A stretch of DNA of 64,000 bases from Amycolatopsis mongoliensis (GCF_030285665.1 NZ_CP127295.1:6634001-6698000), one strand, 5' to 3'; shown: positions 8,746-16,584, counted from the stretch's first letter. Program-made: numbers and translations. Notes: a model not told the origin generated them from the sequence alone.

Positions 8746-9761
8746 TACTTCTCCTCTTTGAGAATCTCGTTGCCGTGCGAGATGAGCAGCGGGACGCCGG
8801 CTCCGACGCCTTCGAAGCCCGCCCCGACCGTCTGGCCCTTTTGGTAGCGGTAGTAGATGCCTTCCAGGATCACGGCCAGCTTGAAGAACGCGAAGCTGAC
8901 GTACCAGTTCAGCTGCGAGACGTCGCGTCCCGAGCGTTCGGCGTAGCGCGCCACGACCTGGTCGGTCGTCGGGTAGCCCGGCGCCGAGCTGGCGTTCGAC
9001 ACGAACTGCAGCGACACCTTGTCGCGCTCGGCGTAGGCCACCAGCAGCGCGAGGTCGGTCAGCGGGTCGCCCAGCGTCGACATCTCCCAGTCGAGCACCG
9101 CCGAGATCTTGTCGTTCTTGTCGACGAGGACGTTGTCCAGGCGGTAATCGCCGTGGATGATCGACGGCTTCCCGGACACGGGGACCGCCGCGGCGAGCCG
9201 GTCGTGCAGCTCCTCGATGCCCGGCAGGTCGCGGCTGCGGGACGCGTCGAGCTGCTTCTTCCAGCGCCGCAGCTGCCGCTCCAGGAAGCCTTCCGGCCGG
9301 CCGAAGTCCCCGAGCCCGACGGCGGCCGGGTCGACGGCGTGCAGGTCGACGAGCGTGTCGACCAGCGCGTCGGCGATGGCCCGGGTGCGTGCTTCGCCGA
9401 GTTCCGCGAGTTCGTCCGCGGTCCGGTAGGGCGTGCCCTCGACGAAGCTCATGACGTAGAACTGCGCGCCGATGACGTCGGCGTCCTCGCAGAGCAGGAG
9501 TGCGTCGGGCACCGGCACGGCCGTGTCGCGCAGGCCCGAGATCACCCGGAACTCGCGGGTCATGTCGTGCGCGGTCGGCAGCACGTGCCCGAGCGGCGGG
9601 CGGCGCACCACCCAGCGCGACCGGCCGTCGCCCACCACGTAGGTGAGGTTCGACCGGCCGCCCTCCACGACGTCGGCGGTCAGCTCCCCGGCGACCAGGC
9701 CGGGCCGGTGCGCGTCCAGGTGGGCGCGCAGGCGGCTCAGGTCGAGTCCTGGCGGGTTCAT
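8745..9761 (-). CDS. APH-family phosphotransferase, LvaA- or ACAD11-kinase-like
   Basis: A 338-residue aminoglycoside-phosphotransferase-fold kinase. The Brenner motif is PSIIHGDYRLDNVLV near residue 200, followed by VLDWEMSTLGDPLTDLA, the metal-binding aspartate. The N-terminal glycine-rich region is GGRSNLTYVVGDGRSRWVVRR. The ATG at 9761 follows GGAGG by four bases. It is the first gene of the four-gene dehydrogenase operon and directly precedes the ACAD at 7522. In this setting it is more likely an acyl-CoA hydroxyl kinase than a drug-resistance enzyme. The palindrome at 9791-9810 lies 30 bases upstream. Confidence 0.87.
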   Translation of the reverse strand: MNPPGLDLSRLRAHLDAHRPGLVAGELTADVVEGGRSNLTYVVGDGRSRWVVRRPPLGHVLPTAHDMTREFRVISGLRDTAVPVPDALLLCEDADVIGAQFYVMSFVEGTPYRTADELAELGEARTRAIADALVDTLVDLHAVDPAAVGLGDFGRPEGFLERQLRRWKKQLDASRSRDLPGIEELHDRLAAAVPVSGKPSIIHGDYRLDNVLVDKNDKISAVLDWEMSTLGDPLTDLALLVAYAERDKVSLQFVSNASSAPGYPTTDQVVARYAERSGRDVSQLNWYVSFAFFKLAVILEGIYYRYQKGQTVGAGFEGVGAGVPLLISHGNEILKEEK

Positions 9762-9790
9762 CCAGCCTCCTCAAGCGTGCTGCGAGGGAG

Positions 9791-9810
9791 CATACCGACT
9801 AGTCGGTATG
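9791..9810. promoter_or_regulatory. TetR-type operator before the kinase-ACAD operon
   Basis: CATACCGACTAGTCGGTATG is a perfect 20-base palindrome 30 bases upstream of the kinase ATG. Its half-site ATACCGAC is the same as at 354-367. It is placed to control the minus-strand operon 9761 to 5238. Confidence 0.8.
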
Positions 9811-9824
9811 ACGTACAGAGGGGT

Positions 9825-9860
9825 CCGGGGCGGCACTTTCCCGGGAAAGTGCCGCCCCGG
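9825..9860. terminator. 36-base perfect palindrome after the MaoC gene
   Basis: The sequence from 9825 to 9860 is its own reverse complement (outer CCGGGGCGGCACTTTC, centre CCCGGG). It begins six bases past the MaoC stop, as expected for a terminator of the 11086 to 9867 unit. There is no T-run. It also insulates the operator at 9791. Confidence 0.75.
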
Positions 9861-9866
9861 TGCCGG

Positions 9867-10319
9867 TCACGCCAGGAACCGCGTGACCCATTCGGCGACG
9901 CAAGCGGGCTTCGCTTCGCCGTCGATCTCGACCGTCCACTTCGACACCGCCTGCTTACCGCCGGGGATGTCGGTGATCTCCACCAGTTCGGCCCCGGCCC
10001 GTACCTTCGAGCCGACCCTGACCGGCTGCGGGAAGCGGACCTTGTTGAGGCCGTAGTTGATGCCCATCTTGATGCCCTTGACCTTGTAGATCTTCGGGCC
10101 GAACGCCGAGAGCAGCGACAGCGTCAGGAAGCCGTGGGCGATGGTGCCGCCGAACGGGCCGGCGGCCGCCATCGCCTCGTCGACGTGGATCCACTGGTGG
10201 TCGTCGGTGGCGTCGGCGAACTTGTTCACCCGGTCTTGGGTGATCGTGTGCCACTCGCTGTACCCGAGGTGCTCGCCGACCGCGGCGGCGAACGCGTCCA
10301 GGTTCTCGAACTCGCGCAT
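9867..10319 (-). CDS. MaoC-family enoyl-CoA hydratase/dehydratase
   Basis: A 150-residue single hot-dog-fold protein. The hydratase 2 motif is visible as ATDDHQWIHVDEAMAAAGPF at about residues 37-56, with the Asp-His dyad, followed by TIAHGFLTLSL. Such proteins hydrate trans-2-enoyl-CoA in beta-oxidation. The start codon is five bases past the stop of the reductase gene upstream, so the two form one unit. It fits as the step after the ACADs. Confidence 0.88.
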   Translation of the reverse strand: MREFENLDAFAAAVGEHLGYSEWHTITQDRVNKFADATDDHQWIHVDEAMAAAGPFGGTIAHGFLTLSLLSAFGPKIYKVKGIKMGINYGLNKVRFPQPVRVGSKVRAGAELVEITDIPGGKQAVSKWTVEIDGEAKPACVAEWVTRFLA

Positions 10320-10324
10320 CGGCC

Positions 10325-11086
10325 TCAGTCCTTCGGTCCGCCGGCGGCGTAGATGACCTGGCCGGAGATGAACCCGGCACCTTCACTGACCAGGAACGAC
10401 GCCAGGTGGGCGATGTCGTCGGGCGTGCCGACGCGCTGCACGGGGATCTGCGTCGCGGCCGCGGCCTTGAACTCCTCGAAGCCCATGCCGAGGCGCTCGG
10501 CCGTCGCGGCGGTCATGTCGGTGGCGATGAAGCCCGGCGCGATCGCGTTGGCGGTGACGTTGAACTTGCCCAGTTCGATGGCGAGGGTCTTGGTGAAGCC
10601 CTGCATGCCGGCCTTCGCGGCGGAGTAGTTGACCTGGCCGCGGTTGCCCAGCGCCGACGTGCTCGACAGGTTGACGATCCGGCCGTACTTCTGCTGCGTC
10701 ATGTACTTCTGCACCGCGCGGGTCATCAGGAAGGAGCCCTTGAGGTGCACGTCGAGGACGGAGTCCCACTCCTGCTCGGTCATCTTGAAGATCAGGTTGT
10801 CGCGGGTGATGCCGGCGTTGTTGATCAGCACGACCGGCGGCCCGAGCTCGTCGGCGACGCGGGTGACGGCCGCCTCGACCTGCTCGGCGTCACTGACGTC
10901 GAGCGCGACGCCGACGGCCTTGCCGCCCTTCGCGACGATCGCCTCGGCGCCCTGCTTGACGCCGGCCTCGTCCAGGTCGAGCAGCGCGACGGCGAAGCCG
11001 TCATCGGCCAGCCGTGCGGCGACGGCGGCACCGATGCCGCGGCCGGCACCGGTGACCACGGCGACACGGGAAGGGGAATCGGTCAC
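10325..11086 (-). CDS. SDR-family 3-oxoacyl reductase (FabG-like)
   Basis: A 253-residue classical short-chain dehydrogenase. TGAGRGIGAAVA near residue 12 binds NAD(P). The LDVSDAEQVE region, INNAGITRD near 90, the catalytic serine in LSSTSALGNRG near 140 and YSAAKAG near 154 are all present, and the C-terminus is the usual GQVIYAAGG. The start is GTG at 11086 with GAGGAGG upstream. It is the first gene of a two-gene unit with MaoC. In the block it would act on 3-hydroxyacyl-CoA or on a keto group such as that of a 4-oxoacid. Confidence 0.88.
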   Translation of the reverse strand: MTDSPSRVAVVTGAGRGIGAAVAARLADDGFAVALLDLDEAGVKQGAEAIVAKGGKAVGVALDVSDAEQVEAAVTRVADELGPPVVLINNAGITRDNLIFKMTEQEWDSVLDVHLKGSFLMTRAVQKYMTQQKYGRIVNLSSTSALGNRGQVNYSAAKAGMQGFTKTLAIELGKFNVTANAIAPGFIATDMTAATAERLGMGFEEFKAAAATQIPVQRVGTPDDIAHLASFLVSEGAGFISGQVIYAAGGPKD

Positions 11087-11373
11087 GGGGGACCTCCTCG
11101 TCGTTGAGAAAGCGGGCTCGTGCCCGCGAGCCTACTAAGCGGTTGGTCACTCGACCATACGCGGGAGGGGTCCCCGAAGTGGTGACACCATGTGCAGGAT
11201 CATAGCTATGGGCGAAGGCAGGTACCTCGCTGCTCCACTTGGAGGTACCGATCCAGGTGATCACGAGGACTGGGCGCTTGACAGCGCATGTCGGCAGGCA
11301 GTGAGCGACGGTGTGTCCGGTCCGATGGACATGAGTAGTGGCCTGAGGTGCACCCTCTTGCGGGTATGTCGCG

Positions 11374-11560
11374 TCAGAACTCGTCGTCGCGGATCACGCC
11401 GCGCAGCCGGTCAGGGCGCGGTGCTGCGTCGCGCGGACGTTGCCCGCGGAGATCCCGGGCGCATCGGCGGTCTCCTGCGCCGAGAAGCCGACCGCGAGGC
11501 GCAGGGTCAGGATCTCCTGCTGCACGCGGCTGATCATGTCCGCAGCTGGCCGGCGGACGG
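11374..11560 (-). pseudogene. 3-prime remnant of an ECF sigma factor (region 4), frameshifted
   Basis: On the minus strand the frame from 11537 reads QQEILTLRLAVGFSAQETAD then GISAGNVRATQHRALT, a sigma region 4 helix-turn-helix. It then stops early at 11394. Shifting one base near 11410 recovers RLRGVIRDDEF and a stop at 11374, the expected end of such a protein. So this is the last 50 or so residues of an ECF sigma gene with one small deletion. The N-terminal part is absent. Confidence 0.65.
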
Positions 11561-11666
11561 TTCCTCGGCTGGACCGGCTGCCCGCGACGGGTCTCAGGGA
11601 GGAGACGCCGCCGTCCGGCGATGGCGTGCGTGCCGCAGGCTGAAGGCCGGACTCGCGGCGACCCGC

Positions 11667-11995
11667 TCACGCGTCGCTTGGCGCCCACGCCGCTAGCGGG
11701 TGGGGCTCAGCCGTCAAGGCGGCCAGCGCGGCGGCCAACTCTTCGAGTGGGGCAGATACATAAGTCAGCGTGCTGCCTGTCTGGTATCCGGCGGCGTGAC
11801 CCGCATACGTCGCCGCCACTGCGTATCCGTAGTACATTGAAAGATCAGTTTCCCAAGATCGATCAGTGGAATCGGGCGAGAACATCACGCGCCTCGGCAA
11901 GAACGGGAAGAGGGAACCGGATTTCCTGGCCGGCGAACACGTAGTCGATGTCACAACCGGCACTTCCTAGGCGGAAAAAGACCACCTAAAACGCG
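11667..11995 (-). pseudogene. unrecognised remnant in two frames
   Basis: One minus-strand frame reads CDIDYVFAGQEIRFPLPVLA then EARDVLARFH and stops near 11860. A second frame continues with YYGYAVAATYAGHAAGYQTG and ends at 11667 with EELAAALAALTAEPHPLAAW. Both pieces look like real protein sequence and would join through a frameshift near 11850. I do not recognise the family. Confidence 0.35.
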
Positions 11996-12117
11996 ACTAT
12001 ATCGATTCGAAAGATAACCTTTTGACGTACCCGGCTTTAGGGATACCGGAGATGTACGAGTTGTTCGATGGGGAGCGATGGGCGTAGGGTACGCTGGACG
12101 GTGAAGGTGGTGACGGG

Positions 12118-12801
12118 ATGAATTCGACGGTCTACGAGGGTCGGAAATTTGAAGGCTTGCGGCGGATCCACGAGCCGGAGATGTTTGGCGGGATCGCATT
12201 GCGTGACTGCCAGTTCCACTCGTGCAAGCTGTGTTAGTGGATTGATCCGAGTTACCCGATTCGAGTTGTCGATGTCAGTGTTGTCGGATGTGAATTTTAC
12301 GGCAACAGTGTCGTGGGAGTGCGGTTCGAGGGCGTCGTCGTTGACGGTTGCGTTACGGGCAATGAAGCATTGACGCTGCGCGGCTGCCTGTTCCGGCGCG
12401 TGCTTCTACGGGGCGAGGTTGGCGACTGGATCGTCAACGATATGCGCCGAGAGCTGCCAGACGTCGAGTATCAGGCTTTCTTGGATGCGGCAAAGAAGTT
12501 CTACGCCAGTGGCGAGTGGGTTCTCGACATCTCCGAGGCCGAATTCGGGTCGGCGGCATTGTTCAGCTTGCCAGGTGACTTGGTGAGGCGTAACCCTGAA
12601 ACGCAGTTCCTCGTCAGGAAAGAATGCCTCGTTGATGTTGACCTGTCGTCGTTTTCGAGAGTTATGCGGTTACGTCTCAAGCGTGTTGGGCGAAGTATCT
12701 TCGATTCCGCAGTGCTGGTGGTCGGTCATGGCAGTGACCGATTTAATGAAGACCTTGCCGAACACAGAAAGCTTGTGGATCTGGGCGTCGCGGAGGCCTG
12801 A
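12118..12801 (+). pseudogene. uncharacterised 227-residue protein with in-frame TAG at codon 40
   Basis: An ATG at 12118 (MNSTVYEGRKFEGLRR) starts a frame that continues to 12801 with a single interruption, TAG at 12235-12237. The residues around it are CKLC-stop-WIDPSYP, and CAG to TAG would explain it. Downstream the frame is well formed (VVDVSVVGCEFYGNSVVGV, then ELPDVEYQAFLDAAKKFYAS) and ends in EHRKLVDLGVAEA. The early part has the alternating short repeats of pentapeptide-like beta-helices. Base composition is lower in GC than its neighbours, suggesting transfer. I do not know the function. Confidence 0.55.
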
Positions 12802-12966
12802 ATGGATAATCTGCTCTCGCCGAGTAGGCCAACACAGCTCCAGAACGCGACAGCCGCCGGAGCCGACCCGCTCCGACGCTGCAACGGTGTGCCGGTCGTC
12901 GAGGAGGCAGAAATCCGCGGGCACTGGCTCGCCGCCGAAATCAAGCGCAGTTGGATCAACCGCTGA
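12802..12966 (+). CDS. small hypothetical protein, 54 residues
   Basis: The ATG at 12802 begins right after the stop of the interrupted gene (TGAATG). The frame encodes MDNLLSPSRPTQLQN and ends VEEAEIRGHWLAAEIKRSWI-NR. No ribosome site is clear and no family is recognised. It may be a real coupled gene or the remains of a larger one. Confidence 0.3.
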   Translation: MDNLLSPSRPTQLQNATAAGADPLRRCNGVPVVEEAEIRGHWLAAEIKRSWINR

Positions 12967-13118
12967 CACCAGCTGCCCCGGCACTCTCGAGCGCGGTCAC
13001 TTTCCACCTACATCGATCATGAATTCGACCCGCGAGTGCGGTCATAACCGACGAACATCTGCGGTCAACTCACGCAGCCGTAGCCAGGGCCGGACACGCG
13101 GCCCGACCGGGTGACCGG

Positions 13119-13466
13119 GTGACGCTGGACGGCTGGGGCTCCGACCAGCCGGACGGCGACACTTCCAACCTGCCGACCCGGCTTCAGCAGCTCAACACGC
13201 GGGTGCTCCCGGCGGCCGGGTGTGCCGACGCGCAGCAGTCCGTCGGGGAGATCTGCACCGACAACCCGCACGGCACGGACGGCCCCGGCGGTGGTGATTC
13301 CGGCGGCCCGGCCGTCGAGGCGGTGGGCGGCGTGCCGCAGCTGGTCGGTACGTGCAGCCGGGCAGCGGCGCAGTACCCCGGCGAGGCCCCGACCGTCCAC
13401 ACCAGCTCACCGGACTTCCGGAGCTGGCTGTACGACACTGCGCGCGGGATTCCGGCAGCCGCGTAG
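13119..13466 (+). pseudogene. C-terminal half of a secreted trypsin-like (S1) serine protease
   Basis: The frame reads VTLDGWGSDQPDGDTSN, then RVLPAAGCADAQQSVGEIC, and contains DGPGGGDSGGPAV, the S1 catalytic serine motif, ending with FRSWLYDTARGIPAAA. The parts of an S1 protease that carry the catalytic His and Asp, and any signal peptide, are missing. Sequence upstream of about 13110 does not continue the frame sensibly. It is a 5-prime-truncated gene. Confidence 0.7.
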
Positions 13467-13513
13467 CTGACGTCTGCACGAGACGCCACGCCGCGCGGAG
13501 GGGACCGCGTGGC

Positions 13514-13852
13514 GTGGCCGGGAATGCCGGCGGTGAAAGGCCAGGTGACGAGGTTGTTGCTCGGCTCTCGGGTGTTGCCGTTGACCTGGCACGGACAGCG
13601 TCGGATTTGCGTCGGGCTGTCGAGGAGTGCGCCGTGCCGGAGGGCACGATGGCCTTGGTGGACCGGATCGAGGACGTCGTCGCACGTATGCGGCGGCAGG
13701 CTGAGAGTTCGACGCCTAACGATGAGCGCCCGATGGCTCAGGTGAGTAGATCTACTCACCTGATGGTGCGTAAATCCGCTCGACCAGGAGTTTTGGCAGC
13801 TCGCGGAGTCTTCGGACGAGTTGAACCGTCCGGCGCCGATCCCGTGCGGTGA
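13514..13852 (+). CDS. small helical protein upstream of an EspC-like gene
   Basis: A 112-residue product from GTG 13514, with GGAGGGG about 10 bases upstream. The core VVARLSGVAVDLARTASDLR and ALVDRIEDVVARMRRQAES is strongly helical. It ends 28 bases before the EspC-like gene, so the two are probably co-transcribed. The last third of the frame contains a 26-base perfect DNA palindrome (13738-13763), so either the true product is shorter or the palindrome overlaps coding sequence. No family is recognised with certainty. Confidence 0.45.
   Translation: MAGNAGGERPGDEVVARLSGVAVDLARTASDLRRAVEECAVPEGTMALVDRIEDVVARMRRQAESSTPNDERPMAQVSRSTHLMVRKSARPGVLAARGVFGRVEPSGADPVR
13738..13763. repeat. 26-base perfect palindrome
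   Basis: TCAGGTGAGTAGA is followed directly by its exact reverse complement, with AGATCT at the centre. It lies inside the predicted end of the small helical gene and 118 bases before the EspC-like start, where it could be an operator. Confidence 0.7.
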
Positions 13853-13880
13853 CCGTAGCACTACATGCAGGGGAGGCACT

Positions 13881-14177
13881 GTGGGCGCGGGTTACCAAGT
13901 CGTGATCGACAAGATTCGACACACCGGACAGGCTGCGGGCCGCGTCGCCGAGGGATTGCGCGACGGCGGGTGCGCGGCGGCCGTACCTGCCGGTGACCTG
14001 GGGATGCCAGGCTCGCGTGCGGCGTTGAAGATGGCCGAGGTCAAACACGTTCTGGTGTATCGGCAGCGAGGATTCGAGTCCCGGCTGGACACGCACGCGG
14101 GCAACATGGCTAAGGCTGCTGACCACTATGCGCCGCAGGAGTCGGCGGCCCCGCGCCGTACGCGATGGACGGCATGA
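13881..14177 (+). CDS. EspC-like ESX (type VII) secretion-associated protein
   Basis: A 98-residue protein from GTG 13881, with GGGGAGG five bases upstream. It starts GAGYQVVIDKIRHTGQAAGR and ends KAADHYAPQESAAPRR. The N-terminal GxGYxV-DxIR pattern, the DLGMPGSRAA middle and the D-Y near the C-terminus resemble the EspC / WXG100-like helical hairpin proteins exported by ESX systems. A lipoprotein of a type often found beside such genes follows. No ESX core genes (EccC and others) are in the window. Confidence 0.6.
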   Translation: MGAGYQVVIDKIRHTGQAAGRVAEGLRDGGCAAAVPAGDLGMPGSRAALKMAEVKHVLVYRQRGFESRLDTHAGNMAKAADHYAPQESAAPRRTRWTA

Positions 14178-14347
14178 CCCAGTTGTCGGCCGGCACGGCG
14201 ACCAGTACCGACGGTATGCCTCTGGCAGCGTCATACGGGCACAGTGAGTACACCCGGACACTGCCGGACGGAACCGACACGACCAGCAAGCACAACATCG
14301 CCGCTGTCGTCGCGGGGATGCCGCAGCTGGCTATCCCCGCACGTTAG
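14165..14347 (+). CDS. small hypothetical protein overlapping the EspC-like gene
   Basis: A 60-residue frame from ATG 14165 overlaps the last 13 bases of the EspC-like gene and ends 13 bases before the lipoprotein start. It includes GHSEYTRTLPDGTDTTSKHN. The tight packing suggests an operon member, but it may be the tail of a larger gene lost by deletion. No domain is recognised. Confidence 0.35.
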   Translation: MDGMTQLSAGTATSTDGMPLAASYGHSEYTRTLPDGTDTTSKHNIAAVVAGMPQLAIPAR

Positions 14348-14360
14348 GAAGATGACAGGC

Positions 14361-14957
14361 ATGCCAACCCGAACGTCCCTCGCCGCGCTCGTGGCCGCGG
14401 GCCTGCTGCTCGCCGCGGCCTGCGACGACGGCGGACAGTACCTGGGAGCGCCCACGTCGGAGAACACGATGACAAACCAAGACCAGTACGCCGAGCTGAT
14501 GCGCCGACCGAGCATCGAAGAGATGATCAGCCGCTACGAAACGCTCCGCGAGCAGCTCCGCAGTGACCTGACGCAGCAGCTGGGCGTGGTGTCGTGGGCC
14601 AAGCAGGACGGGTCGCCCAGCCGAACCGAGTGCGTGCGAGAGTACCCGCAGGTGCGTCCCGGCGATGCCGAGAAACGGCACCTGGACACGTGGTTCTCGC
14701 CGACGGCGATCGCTCCAGCGGACTGGGAGAAGGCGAAGAGCATCGTTTCACAGGCCGCAGGCGCCCAGGGGTTCACGAAGACGAAGCTCGTGATCGACCG
14801 GTCGGACGACCTGCAGCTTGATCTAGCCGATTCGTTCGGAGCGGAGCTGTCATTCGGGTCGACGAAAAACACGATCATTGCCCTGACCACAGGCTGTCAC
14901 ATGGCGGCGGAGGTCAAGAAGCAGGCGGGGTCGTCGTCGGCGCCGACCACGAAGTAG
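14361..14957 (+). CDS. LppA-like lipoprotein
   Basis: A 198-residue lipoprotein. The signal peptide is MPTRTSLAALVAAGLLLAAAC with the lipobox LAAAC, so it is cleaved and lipidated at Cys 21. The mature part is rich in charged residues (SIEEMISRYETLREQLRSDL) and ends TGCHMAAEVKKQAGSS, with further cysteines at TECVRE and GCH. The ATG at 14361 is chosen over 14352 because AGGAAG then has normal spacing. The LppA assignment rests on recalled features and on the EspC-like neighbour. Confidence 0.65.
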   Translation: MPTRTSLAALVAAGLLLAAACDDGGQYLGAPTSENTMTNQDQYAELMRRPSIEEMISRYETLREQLRSDLTQQLGVVSWAKQDGSPSRTECVREYPQVRPGDAEKRHLDTWFSPTAIAPADWEKAKSIVSQAAGAQGFTKTKLVIDRSDDLQLDLADSFGAELSFGSTKNTIIALTTGCHMAAEVKKQAGSSSAPTTK

Positions 14958-15037
14958 GCCGTTTGTGAGAAGCGAAGCGAATCTCCAAGCACCCGTCGGA
15001 CAGGTTTCTGACAACGTCCGGCTCGTCGTCACGACCG

Positions 15038-15357
15038 GTGGGGTTTGCCGCGGCCTGCTGGCTGCTGGCCACTGCTGGTGGGATCGTCGCGTTCGGACTC
15101 GGTGCGGCTGGTGCGATGAGCAGTGACTCGTGTCGACCGGATGACAGCTCTTTCCTCTGCAGTAGCGCTGGCCAGGCTGTCGGTTTTGGTTCCCTGTCCT
15201 CGGTTGGATCATCGCCATGGCGACGGCATGGGTCGGCACCGTGAGAATCGTTCGATATCGCAAGTCATCTTGGCTCGGTATCGTTGCTGGAGCAGTGGTC
15301 TATTTGGCGATAATTTGTGCTGATTGGCTCCTTGTGTCGACCTTTATGTCAAGATGA
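15038..15357 (+). pseudogene. small multi-pass membrane protein, one-base frameshift
   Basis: One frame gives VGFAAACWLLATAGGIVAF with CRPDDSSFLCSSAGQAV. After a one-base shift near 15184 a second frame gives FWFPVLGWIIAMATAWVGTV, RIVRYRKSSWLGIVAGAVV and CADWLLVSTFMSR, then a stop at 15357. Joined, this is a protein with about three membrane helices. The extracellular loop has a pair of cysteines. The family is unknown. Confidence 0.5.
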
Positions 15358-15434
15358 GTTAATGATGACGCCATGTGTCCTAAGAGCGTGTCTCACTTGG
15401 ATCTTGACGGAGGTGCGGGCAAGATCGTGGCGTG

Positions 15435-15620
15435 ATGGTCGGGTTGTCGCGGCGGCTGGTGCCTGACGAGTTGTGGGCGCTGGCCGAGCTGCTCATTCCA
15501 CTGGGCAAGACGCGTCCGCAAGGTGGTGGAATGTCTTGAGTGGACGATCGGGCGGTGTTCGCCGAGATCGTGTTTGTGCTGACCAGTGGGTGCGGTTGCG
15601 CGGCCAGAAGCCAAAGAAGT
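15435..15620 (+). mobile_element. remnant of an IS5-family transposase gene
   Basis: The frame from ATG 15435 reads MVGLSRRLVPDELWALAELL then GKTRPQGGG, meets an in-frame TGA at 15537, and resumes VDDRAVFAEIVFVLTSGCG. This is the N-terminus of an IS5-type (DUF4096) transposase. The sequence leaves similarity near 15600. A likely IS end, GAGCGTGTCTCA, lies near 15386. The element is dead: no DDE catalytic core is present. Confidence 0.65.
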
Positions 15621-15642
15621 CCGGCAAGATGATTGTGATGGG

Positions 15643-16215
15643 CTAGTCGTCGACTTTCATCAGTTTCTCAATTTCAGCCCTCGTTCGCAAGATAAGTGTC
15701 GACATCGCCCCCGCGGAACTCTCGATACTTGTCTCCACTTTGAGCCGCATATCCTTGGGTCGCTCACTGTGAAGTAGTGCCAGAGTAGAATTTGTATCAC
15801 AAAATTCGAAGTACGCCTCCACGCCTGCTTGGATAATGTCGTCAGACCCATGCGTCTGCAAGGTTCCGAGGAGCGCCTGACCATCCCTTTCAAGCTCCAT
15901 AATGGGGCTGCCGTTGAATTCGCCGACAGGTCCCGGCCTGAGCATCTCCTTCGCCTTGACACCTAAAGCATGGTCCCACTTTTGGAACAACGTCAGTAGA
16001 TCGCCGTAGTTCGCCACACGTTGTTCACGAAGACGCTGCGCCTCGACTTGGCGTAATCGCCGCTCCTCGCGGTCGTGCTCTCGCCGCCAGCGGAGATCTT
16101 CTCGTTCTCGTTCACGTTCCCAACGTCGATCCTCTCGGCGGGTTGCAATCAGCTGGGCACCCCAACTCCCAAGCACTGCGCCGATGAAGCCAAGCACTGC
16201 CGCCCACGCGTTCAT
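15643..16215 (-). CDS. membrane-anchored coiled-coil protein
   Basis: A 190-residue protein. It begins MNAWAAVLGFIGAVLGSWGA, a single N-terminal membrane helix, and then has a very charged stretch (RREDRRWEREREREDLRWRR) typical of a coiled coil up to about residue 70. The remainder is an ordinary helical domain ending EIEKLMKVDD. The GC content is lower than in neighbouring genes. It is flanked by an IS remnant and a phage portal remnant, which fits an acquired region. The function is unknown. Confidence 0.7.
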   Translation of the reverse strand: MNAWAAVLGFIGAVLGSWGAQLIATRREDRRWEREREREDLRWRREHDREERRLRQVEAQRLREQRVANYGDLLTLFQKWDHALGVKAKEMLRPGPVGEFNGSPIMELERDGQALLGTLQTHGSDDIIQAGVEAYFEFCDTNSTLALLHSERPKDMRLKVETSIESSAGAMSTLILRTRAEIEKLMKVDD

Positions 16216-16232
16216 GCCCAGAAGAGTACGAG

Positions 16233-16448
16233 GTGGCAGTTGTGAACTTGAACTTCACCGAGCTGACCCCGGAACAGTGGATCACACGCATCACCCGCCA
16301 GCACGACGCGCAGATCCCCGAGCTGGAGACACTCGATTCCTACTACAAGGGCTCGCAGTCGTTGGCGTACATGCATCCCGAGCTGCTGTGTCCTGCTCGG
16401 CTACTTGACCGAGCGTCGCCGGATCACCCCGAGATGACGATGTCGTGA
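16233..16448 (+). pseudogene. N-terminus of an SPP1 gp6-like phage portal protein
   Basis: A frame from GTG 16233 reads MAVVNLNFTELTPEQWITRI, then PELETLDSYYKGSQSLAYMH-PELL. The pattern PEQW-L/I-xR-L, then D-YY-GxxxLAYMHPEL, is how actinophage portal proteins begin. After about 60 residues the frame leaves similarity and stops at 16448. It is a short prophage remnant; no other phage structural genes were found. Confidence 0.55.
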
Positions 16449-16584
16449 CCGCCGGCGAGTTGCGGTCACGTGGCCGGCGACGGACTATGGATTTGGGGCC
16501 GGTGAAGCCCGCCCGTATCCGGTCGATCGTCGACGAGCTCTTCTCCGGGCCGACGATCTGGAGTGGTAGTGGCTCTACGGCGGC

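Noticed and set aside
8745..9761. Aminoglycoside resistance gene
   Set aside because: The fold is right, but coupling to acyl-CoA dehydrogenases argues for a metabolic kinase.
9867..10319. Considered whether MaoC and FabG form one operon with the kinase and dehydrogenases
   Set aside because: A 36-base palindrome and a separate operator lie between them, so two units are more likely.
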